Positions 24,298 to 32,725 are shown, counted from the stretch's first letter. The stretch is 64,000 nt of DNA from Sphingomonas chungangi (GCF_013778325.1 NZ_JACEIB010000007.1:248001-312000); one strand, 5' to 3'. Notes: a model not told the origin generated them from the letters alone. Numbers and translations are program-made.

Positions 24298-26031
24298 TCA
24301 TTCCTCGTCGGGATAGGGACCCTTGCCGCCGTCCGCGATGAACTGGTCGGTGCGCGCATCGATCACGCGCATCGGCACCGATCCCAGCTGCAGGATCGCG
24401 TCGTGGAAGGCGCGGATGTTGAATTTCGGCCCCAGCGCCTTCTCGGCGCGCGCGCGGTCGTCGCGGATCGTCTTCTCGCCGAGATAATAGCTCAGCGCCT
24501 GGCCGGGCCAGGAGATGTAGCGATCGACCTCGGTTTCGATGTCGTGATCGGCGAGCGCGGTGTTGTCGTGGAGGTACTTCTGCGCCTGTTCGCGCGTCCA
24601 GCCGAGATGGTGGACGCCGGTATCCACCACCAGCCGCGCCGCGCGCCACATCTGGAAGCTCAGCATACCGAATTTCTCGTAAGGCGTCTGGTACATGCCC
24701 ATCTCGTCGCCGAGCCGCTCGCAATAGAGTGCCCAGCCCTCGCCATAGGCCGAGATATAGCCTTCCGAGCGGTAGCGCGGCTGGTCCTTGTTCTCCTGCG
24801 CCAGCGGGATCTGGAAGGCGTGGCCGGGCGCGCTCTCGTGGAGCGTCAGCGCGGTCAGCTGGTAGAGCGGGCGGCTCGGCAGATCGTAGGTGTTGACCAG
24901 ATAGACGCCCGGCCCGCCGCGCCCCGAGGTGTAGGTCGGCGCGATGTCGGCGGGGACGGGGACGATGGCGAAGCGGGCGCGGGGCAGGTGGCCGAACCAT
25001 GTCGAGGCCTTGCCGTCGAACATCTTGGCGGCCCAGGCGGCGCGATCGAGCAGGGCCTGCGGGGTCTTCGCATAGAATTGCGGATCGGTGCGGAGGAATT
25101 GCAGGAAGGCCGGGAAATCGCCCTTGAAGCCGGTCTGCTTCATGGTGGCCAGCATCTCGGCATGGATCGAGGCGACCTGCTGCAGGCCGTAGGCATGGAT
25201 CTGGTCCGGCGTCATGTCGAGCGTGGTGAACTCGGCGATCTTGCTGCGATAATAGGCTTCGCCGTCGGGCAGCTTCTCGGCGGCCAGCACCGGGTTGGCG
25301 TGGGGAAAGTAATCGGTCTTCCAGTAATCGAGCAGCTTCGCGTAGGCGGGCACCACCTTCGCCATGATGACCGTGCGGGCCTGCGCACGAAGCTGCTCCG
25401 CCCGCGCGGCGGGGATGTTGCCGGGCATCTCCTTGAAGGGCGCCCACCAGCCGGTTTCCTCGGCGGTCTTCGCGTTTGCGATCGTCGCGATCGATCCGTC
25501 GCGGCCCTCCAGCGTCGCCTTGGGTGCGGTGAAACCGCGCGCCTCGCCGGCCTTCATGTTGGCCATCTGCTGGTCGAAATAGCGCGGCGTCTCGGACAGC
25601 CGGCTGATATAGTTCCGATATTCCTGGTCGGATCGCAGCGGCTTGGGATCGACGTCGATCTGCCAGAATGGCGAGTCCGAATTGACCGGTTTCTCCCATT
25701 CGCGGAATGTCTGCTGGGCGGCAAGCGCCTCGATCTGGCCGCGATAGACCGCGTAATTGACGCGGTTCTCCGGGCTCAGCGCCGTTTGGGGAATGGCATC
25801 GAGTTGGTGGAGCATGTCGTTCCACTTCGCGGTGCGGACCGCCTGCGCGGCGGGCGACACGTCCGGCAGGTGAGGCGGCATGATCGCCGCCGGGCCGCGC
25901 TCGGTCGGCTCGCCGCTGTCGGCGAGGCGCCAGAGATATTCGTCGTTGGAGAGCGTGAGGAAACGCGCGTTCCAGTCCGGAGCGGGCGCCGCCGCGATCA
26001 GCAGTGGCAGCAGAAACACGGCACGGCGCAT
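24298..26031 (-). CDS. DUF885 family secreted protein (putative metallopeptidase)
   Basis: A 577-residue protein of the DUF885 family. MRRAVFLLPLLIAAAPAP is a signal peptide, so the protein is periplasmic. A mostly helical domain follows with the conserved zinc-protease-like motif HESAPGHAFQIPLAQE near residues 395-410, preceded by VNTYDLPSRPLYQLTALTLHE, and later EGWALYCERLGDEMG, which resembles the distal metal-ligand helix of M32/M3-like peptidases. A peptidase role is inferred from these motifs; substrates are unknown. ATG at 26031 is chosen because it begins the signal peptide. The upstream extension of 19 residues has no such sense. Confidence 0.85.
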   Translation of the reverse strand: MRRAVFLLPLLIAAAPAPDWNARFLTLSNDEYLWRLADSGEPTERGPAAIMPPHLPDVSPAAQAVRTAKWNDMLHQLDAIPQTALSPENRVNYAVYRGQIEALAAQQTFREWEKPVNSDSPFWQIDVDPKPLRSDQEYRNYISRLSETPRYFDQQMANMKAGEARGFTAPKATLEGRDGSIATIANAKTAEETGWWAPFKEMPGNIPAARAEQLRAQARTVIMAKVVPAYAKLLDYWKTDYFPHANPVLAAEKLPDGEAYYRSKIAEFTTLDMTPDQIHAYGLQQVASIHAEMLATMKQTGFKGDFPAFLQFLRTDPQFYAKTPQALLDRAAWAAKMFDGKASTWFGHLPRARFAIVPVPADIAPTYTSGRGGPGVYLVNTYDLPSRPLYQLTALTLHESAPGHAFQIPLAQENKDQPRYRSEGYISAYGEGWALYCERLGDEMGMYQTPYEKFGMLSFQMWRAARLVVDTGVHHLGWTREQAQKYLHDNTALADHDIETEVDRYISWPGQALSYYLGEKTIRDDRARAEKALGPKFNIRAFHDAILQLGSVPMRVIDARTDQFIADGGKGPYPDEE

Positions 26032-26074
26032 CGGCAAACTCCCCGTTGGAACGGGCGCGACCTTGCCCCGCGCG

Positions 26075-26695
26075 TCACGCCATCGCAACCGCTTCGGCGG
26101 AGAGCATGTAGGCGCCGCCGATCGTGTGGATCAGCGGGCGCGCGAAGCCGATGTCCACCTTGGCGCGCATCCGCGAGACGGTGACGGCGACGACGTTGGT
26201 GCCGGGATCGAAGCGCCGCCGCCAGACGCTGCGGAACAGCGCCATGCGATCGACCGGCCGGTCGCGGTGGCGCGCCAGCTCGCCCAGCACCGCGAATTCG
26301 CGCGGGTGGAGGGGCAGGGCCTTGCCCGACCGTTCGGCCTTGCGATCGACCAGATCGACGGTGAGGTCGGCGCAGGCGATCGGCGGCATGCGGCGGGTGC
26401 GCAGGATTGCGCGCAGGCGCGCCGCCAGCTCGGCCGGATCGGCGGGATCGGCCAGCACGTCGGCCGCGCCGCGATCGAGCAGGGTGGCGCGGGCGAGCGG
26501 GTCGGCGGGGCCGTCGATCACCAGCAGCGGCAGGCTGGCGGCGGTTTCCAGCAGCAGCCGGGGAAGCTCGGCGGCGTGGACGAGCAGCGCATCAGCATCG
26601 ATCGCATCGGCGGGAAGGACGATGACGCCATGCGTCGACAGGGCATCGAGCAACGACGCATGCCCGCTCCCCGGCATCGCCACCCTGACGATCAC
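26075..26695 (-). CDS. OmpR-type winged-helix regulator with degenerate receiver domain
   Basis: A 206-residue protein. The C-terminal half (about 105-200) is a clear OmpR/PhoB DNA-binding domain: GKALPLHPREFAVLGELARHRDRPVDRMALFRSVWRRRFDPGTNVVAVTVSRMRAKVD, ending LIHTIGGAYML. The N-terminal half looks like a receiver domain (LLVIDGPADPLARATLLDRGAADVLADPADPAELAARLRAILR) but lacks the acidic pocket and a convincing phosphorylation Asp, so control by a kinase is doubtful. It is the last gene of a four-gene minus-strand unit that starts with the 60-residue peptide; 52 bases separate it from the cupin-like gene. Confidence 0.8.
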   Translation of the reverse strand: MIVRVAMPGSGHASLLDALSTHGVIVLPADAIDADALLVHAAELPRLLLETAASLPLLVIDGPADPLARATLLDRGAADVLADPADPAELAARLRAILRTRRMPPIACADLTVDLVDRKAERSGKALPLHPREFAVLGELARHRDRPVDRMALFRSVWRRRFDPGTNVVAVTVSRMRAKVDIGFARPLIHTIGGAYMLSAEAVAMA

Positions 26696-26747
26696 GCGCT
26701 TTCCCCCATCGCCCGAGAATGGCGTGGCGGCGGTGGCGCGATAGGCG

Positions 26748-27686
26748 TTACGCGTCGGTTTCGGATCGACCTGCGGCCCATGCGAGGATGCCCGGCAGAT
26801 CGGCCAGCGCCCGGATCGCGGCGCCGGAGACGGCGGGATCGCCGAGGCGCGCCGCGCCGTCCAGCAGGGCGTGGCGGGACACCGCGTCCGGCGTCACACC
26901 TGCCAGCGCCTGCATCGCTCCGATCCGGATGCGATCGACCGGATGCCGCCGCATCAGATGGTGGAGAAGGTCCTCGCCATTGCCGCCGCCCATGTGCGCG
27001 GCCAGCGGCAGCAGGCCCTCGATCGCGGTGGTGTTGAGCAGCCTGTCGACCCGGCCGCTCGCCGGATCGAAGCGATACTGGTTGCGCCACGGCTCGCGTC
27101 CGCTCGATTCCATGATGTTGAGCGTCACCGAGAAGGCGGCGGGCGGCTTCTGGTCGTGCACGTCGCGATGCGCGCGATAGAGCATGATGCGACCCGGCTC
27201 GAGCCGGTGCCGCCCCGTGTAGCGCAGGTCCGTCGCTTCGTCCGGCTGCAGGGTCAGCGCCTCGCCGTCATACTCCCAGTAATCGGATTCGTAGCCGGGG
27301 CCGTGGTGGCCCACAGTCAGGAAGCTGAAATTGTGATCGTGCGGCAGGTCGTAGAAGAAGGCGGAGCGCCCGCTGGCGCGCAGGATGGCATCGCCTTCCG
27401 CCGGCCACATGTTGGCGCGCAGGAACCAGTTGGTCGGCCCGCGCGCGAGCATGATCACCTGCGGGCCGTAATGATCGCGGCCATCGCGCGCGCCGCCTCG
27501 CTTCAACTCCTCGATCGCCGAGGCGGCCAGGAACTCGCGGTTGGCGCACAGCGCGGCGAGGATCGGCGCGGCGGCATCCCATGCGCCCTCCGCCTCGGGA
27601 TCGAAGCCGAGATCGGTCAGCCGCTCGACGGCTTCCTCGAGCGTGATCGGCGCGGGCCGCGGGCCGGGATCGATCAGGCGGGGCAC
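26748..27686 (-). CDS. cupin-like protein with C-terminal HEAT-like repeats, unknown function
   Basis: A 312-residue protein read from a GTG at 27686. A helical N-terminus (about 12-65) precedes a His-rich beta domain, FFYDLPHDHNFSFLTVGHHGPGYESDYWEYD (111-140) and RIMLYRAHRDVHDQKPPAAFSVTLNIM (167-192). His116, His118, His173 and His177 are placed like metal ligands of a cupin or dioxygenase. The C-terminal part (about 240-305) shows short paired helices resembling HEAT repeats. Similar proteins in sphingomonads are, as I recall, often labelled transposase, with no transposase motif to justify it. It overlaps the preceding gene by 13 bases. Possible metal-dependent modification enzyme; this is inference. 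Confidence 0.65.
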   Translation of the reverse strand: MPRLIDPGPRPAPITLEEAVERLTDLGFDPEAEGAWDAAAPILAALCANREFLAASAIEELKRGGARDGRDHYGPQVIMLARGPTNWFLRANMWPAEGDAILRASGRSAFFYDLPHDHNFSFLTVGHHGPGYESDYWEYDGEALTLQPDEATDLRYTGRHRLEPGRIMLYRAHRDVHDQKPPAAFSVTLNIMESSGREPWRNQYRFDPASGRVDRLLNTTAIEGLLPLAAHMGGGNGEDLLHHLMRRHPVDRIRIGAMQALAGVTPDAVSRHALLDGAARLGDPAVSGAAIRALADLPGILAWAAGRSETDA

Positions 27687-28612
27687 GGGATGCTCGCGGC
27701 CGCCGTCCGCGCAAGGGCACGCAGTTCCGGATCGGGATCGGCCTGCGCCATCTCGTCGAGGCGACGGGCGGCGGCATCGGCATCGAGCGCCAGCCACTCG
27801 CGCAGGGCATGCCACCGCACGAACGGCTCGGCCGCGCGGGACGCCGCACCGAAGGCATCCGCATCGGGCCGGTCGAGCGCGGCGAGCAGGGTCGTCAGCA
27901 ACTGCGTCCGCGAGGCGCGCTCCGATGCGGCGCCGGTCGCGGTCAGGCGCAGCGTCGCGCGATCATATTCGCAGGCGGTCGGCGCGGTGCCGGCAAGAAT
28001 CGTCGCGTGGAGCAGCAGCATGTCGGATCGGGCATGATCGACGAGGAAGCTCGTCGTCCGCCCATCGACCGCGATCAGTTCGCCATCCCGCAGTCGATGG
28101 ATACCCGCCGCCTGGCAGCGATCGAGCGGTGCGCCATCGCGCCATCCGCCGGTCCACAGCGAGAGCGTCGCGCCGCCGCCCCTGAGCGCGCGGATCAGCG
28201 AGGCATGGCCGGGAAAGGCGATCGACCCGTCGATCCGCCGTCGCTTCTTCGCGGCCATCCGGTCGAGCGCGCCGACGCCGAGGCCGATCACCGCGTGGCG
28301 CCCCGCGTAAAGCAGCAACCCGGCCTGCACGTCGCTGTGCAGCGGCACCAGCGGCGGCTCGAAGAACGGATCGCGCCGCACCTCCGCGACCAGGCGCGCG
28401 ACGATGGCTTCCGCCCAGCCGGCATCCTCCAGCAGCGGCCGGACATGCGCCGCGACTTCCTCGGCGGTCGGCTCGGCGAGCCGGTCGAGCGCGCAGGCCA
28501 GCGCCGGCAACGGCGTATCGCGCGCCCAGCCTCGCGCGAAGGCGGACACAATTGCCCGCGTTTTCGCACGCGCGGCGGCGTCGCCCATCCACGCGGCGAG
28601 CGCCGGGCCCAT
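27674..28612 (-). CDS. hypothetical protein, partner of cupin-like gene
   Basis: A 312-residue protein that I cannot assign. The first 80 residues are helical. Residues about 85-225 are strand-rich (EPPLVPLHSDVQAGLLLYAGRHAVIGLGV, GHASLIRALRGGGATLSLWTGGWRDG, GELIAVDGRTTSFLVDHARSDMLLLHATILAG), suggesting a second cupin-like sandwich. The C-terminus (FVRWHALREWLALDADAAARRLDEMAQADPDPELRALART) has a HEAT-like helical pair. The plan, helices then beta core then HEAT pair, matches the next gene, which also encodes 312 residues, so they may be distant paralogues forming one complex. Its ATG lies only two bases after the stop of the small peptide gene. Confidence 0.6.
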   Translation of the reverse strand: MGPALAAWMGDAAARAKTRAIVSAFARGWARDTPLPALACALDRLAEPTAEEVAAHVRPLLEDAGWAEAIVARLVAEVRRDPFFEPPLVPLHSDVQAGLLLYAGRHAVIGLGVGALDRMAAKKRRRIDGSIAFPGHASLIRALRGGGATLSLWTGGWRDGAPLDRCQAAGIHRLRDGELIAVDGRTTSFLVDHARSDMLLLHATILAGTAPTACEYDRATLRLTATGAASERASRTQLLTTLLAALDRPDADAFGAASRAAEPFVRWHALREWLALDADAAARRLDEMAQADPDPELRALARTAAASIPCPA

Positions 28613-28614
28613 GG

Positions 28615-28797
28615 TCAGCCGCCCCCCGGCCCCGGCAGCGAATTGTACATGCCGATCGTCACCACCGCGCTGAAGCAGATCGATCCGCCCACCTCGGCGC
28701 GTTGCAGCGTGCCGAACAGGCCCACCGGCCGTGCCATCTCCGGTATGGCATCCAGCGCGATCCGCCGGCGTGCGCGAGTCTCCGAAGCTTCTTGCAT
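28615..28797 (-). CDS. 60-residue peptide, possible precursor peptide of the adjacent unit
   Basis: A short gene with its own good ribosome site (GAAGGGA, about five bases before the ATG) ending two bases before the next start. The peptide has a charged N-terminal half (MQEASETRARRRIALDAIPE) and an uncharged C-terminal part from about residue 37 (GGSICFSAVVTIGMYNSL, one Cys at 41) finishing in PGPGGG. A charged leader plus a distinct tail, and tight coupling to enzymes of unknown function, is how precursors of ribosomally made, modified peptides look. It could instead be a small membrane or scaffold protein. No known precursor class is recognised. Confidence 0.55.
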   Translation of the reverse strand: MQEASETRARRRIALDAIPEMARPVGLFGTLQRAEVGGSICFSAVVTIGMYNSLPGPGGG

Positions 28798-28928
28798 GGT
28801 CCCTTCCCCTTCGATCGGTGCGTCCGGAGGCTAGGATTGCAGGCGGGGCGCCGGGAAATTACATCGCTGTAACCGCCGCCCGCGACATGCCGTTGCCGCC
28901 CGCGCGGGCGGCGGCTATCGCGGCAGGG

Positions 28929-29381
28929 ATGACCCAGCGCAGCCACTTCAATTCGGGGTTGACCTTCGATCCCGCCCTGGCGGCGAAAACCGTCTCGTCC
29001 TTCGGGCACAACGGCGCGATCGGGGCGCGGTACATCGCGCACGGCGAGGACTGGGTCGAGCTGGCGCTCGATTATCGGGCCGAGCTGGTCGGCGACGAGG
29101 AGACGGGCGTGCTCGCCTCCGGCCCGATCATCGCGCTGATGGACATGGCGACCAGCCTCGCCACCTGGGTGCGGCGCGGCCGGTTCGAGCCGCAGGCGAC
29201 GCTCGACTTGCGGATCGACTATCTGCGCGCCGCCGTGCCCGAGCGGACGGTGATCGGGCATGGCGAATGCTACCGCCTCACCCGCCGCATCGCGTTCGTA
29301 CGCGGTATCGCGCATGACGGCGATCCCGAGGACCCGATCGCGCACGTCGCCGGCACCTTCATGATGACGGACGCGGCCTGA
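28929..29381 (+). CDS. PaaI-type hotdog thioesterase (first of two)
   Basis: A 150-residue single hotdog-fold protein: WVELALDYRAELVGDEETGVLASGPIIALMDMATSLATWVRRGRFEPQATLDLRIDYLRAAVPERTVIGHGECYRLTRRIAFVRGIAHD. The GPIIALMDMA helix and the TLDLRIDYLRAA strand are the usual PaaI/YbgC-like acyl-CoA thioesterase blocks. Start MTQRSHFNSG at 28929 follows GCAGGG; an ATG at 28887 is possible. Its stop shares a base with the start of the next gene, a second and different hotdog protein, suggesting the pair acts together, perhaps as a mixed oligomer on aromatic or short acyl-CoAs. Confidence 0.85.
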   Translation: MTQRSHFNSGLTFDPALAAKTVSSFGHNGAIGARYIAHGEDWVELALDYRAELVGDEETGVLASGPIIALMDMATSLATWVRRGRFEPQATLDLRIDYLRAAVPERTVIGHGECYRLTRRIAFVRGIAHDGDPEDPIAHVAGTFMMTDAA

Positions 29382-29791
29382 TGGGTGCCCGGCCGAAATT
29401 GCCGCCCTATGGCCATTTCCTGGGGATATCGGTGGAAGATTGCGAGAACGGGCCGCTGTTCCGCATGCCGTTCGGCATATCGGTGACGGGGCGCCCGCAC
29501 TTCCTCCATGGCGGCGCGCTCGCCGGCCTGCTGGAGATCGCCGCGGTCGGCACGCTGATGGCGGCTTTGCAGGGCGAGGCGGGGGTCAGCGTCAAGCCCG
29601 TCAACGTCACCGTCGATTTCATGCGCGGCGGGCGCGAGCGCGACACGTTCGCGGCAGCCACGGTGCTGCGGCTGGGCACCCGCATCGCCAATGTCGAGGC
29701 GCTCGCCTGGCAGGAGGATCGCGACAAGCTCATCGCGTCGGCGCGCATGACGCTGATGGTGCGCCGGCCGACAAGGAATGAAGAAGGATAG
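29381..29791 (+). CDS. PaaI-type hotdog thioesterase (second of two)
   Basis: A 136-residue hotdog protein with MPFGISVTGRPHFLHGGALAGLLEIAAVGTLMAAL (the HGG helix of PaaI thioesterases), VSVKPVNVTVDFMRGGRERDTFAAATVLRLGTRIANVEALAWQED, and IASARMTLMV. It hydrolyses an acyl-CoA of unknown identity. It is overlapped by the upstream thioesterase and followed after three bases by the EVE gene, making a three-gene unit. Confidence 0.87.
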   Translation: MGARPKLPPYGHFLGISVEDCENGPLFRMPFGISVTGRPHFLHGGALAGLLEIAAVGTLMAALQGEAGVSVKPVNVTVDFMRGGRERDTFAAATVLRLGTRIANVEALAWQEDRDKLIASARMTLMVRRPTRNEEG

Positions 29792-29794
29792 ACG

Positions 29795-30196
29795 ATGGCC
29801 TATTGGGTGCTGCGTTCGGAGCCGGACGCCTATTCGTGGGACGATCTCGTCCGCGACGGCGCGACCGAGTGGAACGGCGTGCGCAACTACACCGCGCGCA
29901 ATTTCCTGAAGGAGATGGCGGTCGGCGACGAGGCGCTCTTCTACCATTCCAATACCGAGAAGGCGGCCGTCGGCATCATGGCGGTGACGCGCACCTGGCA
30001 ACCCGACGGCGACGACGGCAAATGGGCGAGCGTCGCGGTGAAGCCGGTGCGGCCGCTGGCGCATCCGGTGACGCTGGTCGCGATCAAGGCCGAACCGAAG
30101 CTCGCGAACCTGATGATGCTGAAGCAATCGCGGCTGTCGGTTTCGAAGGTCGAGCCGGACGAGTGGGCGCTGCTGCTGAAGATGGCGGAGACATAA
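29795..30196 (+). CDS. EVE domain-containing protein
   Basis: A 133-residue PUA-like EVE protein: MAYWVLRSEPDAYSWDDLVRDGATEWNGVRNYTARNFLKEMAVGDEALFYHSNTEKAAVGIMAVTRTWQPD. The WNGVRNYTARNFL pocket motif and the YHSNTEK segment are those of EVE domains that bind modified bases in DNA or RNA; the cellular role is not defined. Length is normal for a stand-alone EVE protein. It is the last gene of the thioesterase unit, ended by the hairpin at 30196-30218. Confidence 0.93.
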   Translation: MAYWVLRSEPDAYSWDDLVRDGATEWNGVRNYTARNFLKEMAVGDEALFYHSNTEKAAVGIMAVTRTWQPDGDDGKWASVAVKPVRPLAHPVTLVAIKAEPKLANLMMLKQSRLSVSKVEPDEWALLLKMAET

Positions 30197-30218
30197 TCCT
30201 CCCCTGGCGGGGGAGGAT
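30196..30218. terminator. bidirectional hairpin terminator
   Basis: The perfect 9-bp arms ATCCTCCCC and GGGGAGGAT surround TGGCG, overlapping the last base of the EVE stop codon and ending five bases before the convergent GH3 stop. No long T run, so it may work with Rho. Confidence 0.55.
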
Positions 30219-30222
30219 CAGA

Positions 30223-32640
30223 TCAGGGCGCAGGGCAAGCCGCCCCTGCAGGATCGGCGTCCAGCTTGAGGCCGACGATCGAGACCGTGAGGCCCGCATC
30301 CGTCCCGAGCAGGAAGGGCTGGGAGACTTTCGAAACGTCCGTGCCCGCCTTGCGGAAGCAATCGAGCGGGATCTTGGCGCTGGTCCATGCCCCGGGTGCA
30401 GCGCCGGCGAACAGGCTGGTGGCGTCGATCACGGCCTTGTCGCCCACGCCGAGCGTCACCCTGCCTGCCGGCTTCGCATCCACACGATAGTCGATGCGCA
30501 GGCTCATCTGCGCGTTGGTCTGGCGCGAGAGGTCGATGCTCGGGCCGGTGACGCGGACATGGCCCGCGCCGGTGAAGGCATATTGCCGCGCCGCCTCCTG
30601 CCGCCCGGCGCCGTCGACATTCTTCATCGTCACCGCGCCGTCCTCGGAGAGCTTCCACGGCGGGGCGACCTTCCCCGGCGTGAAATAGGTCGAGACGTTG
30701 GCGAGCGAGGTGTCGATGCCCGGCACCTCGCTCAACTGCGGAACCGTAATGCGGCTGGCGTAGGTCAGGCCGTAGCCGTAGGCGAACAGCGGATCGTAGC
30801 CCGGCTGGCCGACATTGTTGGCGAACTGCGCCGCGTTCTTCGGCCAGCTGAAGCTGAGCCTGCCGCGGAAATCCTTGTTCGGCGTGCCGTCCTTCTTCGC
30901 GACCAGCACGTCGGCGATGCCTTCGCCCTCGGTGCCGGGCAGGAAGGCGGCGACGAAGGCGTCGGACTGGTTGAGCTCCGGATTCACCCAGAGCGGACGG
31001 CCCGAGAGGAACACCGAGACGACCGGGATGCCCTGCGCCTTCAACGCCTTGAGCTCGGCCAGCGCCTGCTTGTCGCCGGGCTGGAATTCCAGCGTGGCGA
31101 TGTCGCCGACCATCTCGGCATAAGGCTGCTCCCCAAACACGACGACGGCGACATCGGGCTTCGGCCCCGTCACGCTGCCGTCCGCGCTCAGCGTCGCGGT
31201 GCCGCCGGCCGCCTCGATCGCGGCCTTGAGGCCGCCCCAGATCGTCGTCGCGCCGGGGAAATCGGCATTGGTGTTGCCGGTCCCTTGCCACGAGAGCGTC
31301 CAGCCGCCCGATTGCAGTCCGACATCGTCGGCATGGCTGCCGGTGACGAGCACCTTCTGCCCCGGCTTGATCGGCAGTAGCGCGCCGTTGTTCTTGAGCA
31401 GCACCAGCGATTCGGCCACCGCCTGACGCGCCACCGCGCGATGTTCCGGCGCGCCGAGCTCGGCCTTCACCTCATAGGGCCGCGCCGGATCGAACAGGCC
31501 GAGCTTCGCCTTCACGCGCAGGATGCGCCGCACCGCATCGTCGACGCGGGCCATCGGGATCTTGCCCTCCTGCACCTCGCGCAGGGTGTTCTCGAACAGC
31601 GCCTTCCAGTCGTTGGGCACCATCGCCATGTCGAGCCCGGCATTGAAGGTCGCGGCGCAGTCGCCGGGCGTGCAGCCGGGCACCTGCCCATGCGCGTTCC
31701 AGTCGCCGACCACGAAGCCCTCGAAGCCGAGCCGGCCCTTGAGCACGTCGGTCAGCAGGCTCTTGTTGCCGTGGTTCTTCACGCCGTTCCACGAGGAGAA
31801 GCTCGCCATCACCGTCATCGCCCCGGCGTCGATGCCGGAGATGTAGCCGGGCGCGTGCGTATCGATCAGCGTCCGCTCGTCGATCCGCGCGTCGCCCTGG
31901 TCGATGCCGTCATGGGTGCCGCCGTCGGCGATGAAATGCTTGATCGAGGCGGCGACCTTGCCGTTCTGGACGCGCGTCGTGCCGGGCGCGCCCTGCAGGC
32001 CGCGCACCATCGCGGCGGCGTACAGTTTCGTGATGTCGGGGCGTTCCGAATAGCCTTCGTAGCTGCGCCCCCAGCGATCGTCCTGCGGCACGGTGACGGT
32101 CGGCCCGAACGCCCAGTCGAAGCCGGAGGCTGCGCTCTCCGCCGCCGTCACCGCGCCGATCTTCTCCATCAGCGCCGGATCGCGCATCGCACCGAGGCCG
32201 ATATTGTGCGGGAAGACGGTCGCGCCCAGCACGTTCGAATTGCCGTGCACCGAATCCATGCCGAAGATGGTCGGGATCGGGACGTGGCCGGGGCGCTTCT
32301 CGATCGCAATCTGGCGGAAGGCTTCGGCAGTCTTGATCCAGTCGCCCACCGGCCCGCGATCGTTGCCGGAGAGGGGCGGGGAGTTGCCGCCGCCCAGCAC
32401 CGATCCCAGCGGATATTCGCGCAGTTCCTCCGGCTTGATCGAGGAGATGTCGCCCTGGATCATCTGGCCGACCTTCTCGCGCAGGCTCATCTGCGCCATC
32501 AGCCTCGTGACGAACGCCTCTGTCTTCGCGTCGACCAGCCCGACGCTGTGCGCTTTCGGCCAGAGTGCGGGATGGGCGGTCTGCGCCATGGCGGACGTGG
32601 TCGCGAGAAGGGCCGCGCCGGCGGCCAGAACGAAGCGCAT
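30223..32640 (-). CDS. glycoside hydrolase family 3 beta-glucosidase, exported
   Basis: An 805-residue GH3 enzyme with signal peptide MRFVLAAGAALLATTSAMAQ. The N-terminal barrel contains IPTIFGMDSVHGNSNVLGATVFPHNIGLGA, KHFIADGGTHDGIDQG and GFEGFVVGDWNAHGQV, where the Asp of GDW is the expected nucleophile. The C-terminal sandwich has LLKNNGALLPIKPGQKVLVTGSHADDVGLQSGGWTLSWQG, with a further beta domain after about residue 640. Close relatives are exo-1,4-beta-glucosidases/1,3-1,4-glucanases acting on cello-oligosaccharides. Start ATG at 32640 follows GGGAGAGAGAG. It is divergent from glucokinase, with a LacI-type operator between, so glucose released here is phosphorylated by its neighbour. 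Confidence 0.95.
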   Translation of the reverse strand: MRFVLAAGAALLATTSAMAQTAHPALWPKAHSVGLVDAKTEAFVTRLMAQMSLREKVGQMIQGDISSIKPEELREYPLGSVLGGGNSPPLSGNDRGPVGDWIKTAEAFRQIAIEKRPGHVPIPTIFGMDSVHGNSNVLGATVFPHNIGLGAMRDPALMEKIGAVTAAESAASGFDWAFGPTVTVPQDDRWGRSYEGYSERPDITKLYAAAMVRGLQGAPGTTRVQNGKVAASIKHFIADGGTHDGIDQGDARIDERTLIDTHAPGYISGIDAGAMTVMASFSSWNGVKNHGNKSLLTDVLKGRLGFEGFVVGDWNAHGQVPGCTPGDCAATFNAGLDMAMVPNDWKALFENTLREVQEGKIPMARVDDAVRRILRVKAKLGLFDPARPYEVKAELGAPEHRAVARQAVAESLVLLKNNGALLPIKPGQKVLVTGSHADDVGLQSGGWTLSWQGTGNTNADFPGATTIWGGLKAAIEAAGGTATLSADGSVTGPKPDVAVVVFGEQPYAEMVGDIATLEFQPGDKQALAELKALKAQGIPVVSVFLSGRPLWVNPELNQSDAFVAAFLPGTEGEGIADVLVAKKDGTPNKDFRGRLSFSWPKNAAQFANNVGQPGYDPLFAYGYGLTYASRITVPQLSEVPGIDTSLANVSTYFTPGKVAPPWKLSEDGAVTMKNVDGAGRQEAARQYAFTGAGHVRVTGPSIDLSRQTNAQMSLRIDYRVDAKPAGRVTLGVGDKAVIDATSLFAGAAPGAWTSAKIPLDCFRKAGTDVSKVSQPFLLGTDAGLTVSIVGLKLDADPAGAACPAP

Positions 32641-32708
32641 CTCTCTCTCCCTGTCGGCGGCTCGAAGGCGGCCGCCGCTGCGATATCTTGTGGCTGACAT
32701 CGTTGACA

Positions 32709-32725
32709 ATGACAAGCGCTGTCAT
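32709..32725. promoter_or_regulatory. LacI-type operator between GH3 and glk
   Basis: ATGACA, five bases, TGTCAT: perfect 6-bp inverted arms in the 169-base divergent region. This resembles operators of LacI-family sugar regulators in alphaproteobacteria and xanthomonads. No LacI gene is in the window, so the regulator must be elsewhere. Confidence 0.5.

Noticed and set aside
26748-27686. Transposase label for the cupin-like protein
   Set aside because: No DDE, HUH or serine/tyrosine recombinase motif and no terminal repeats; the His-rich beta domain does not fit a transposase.
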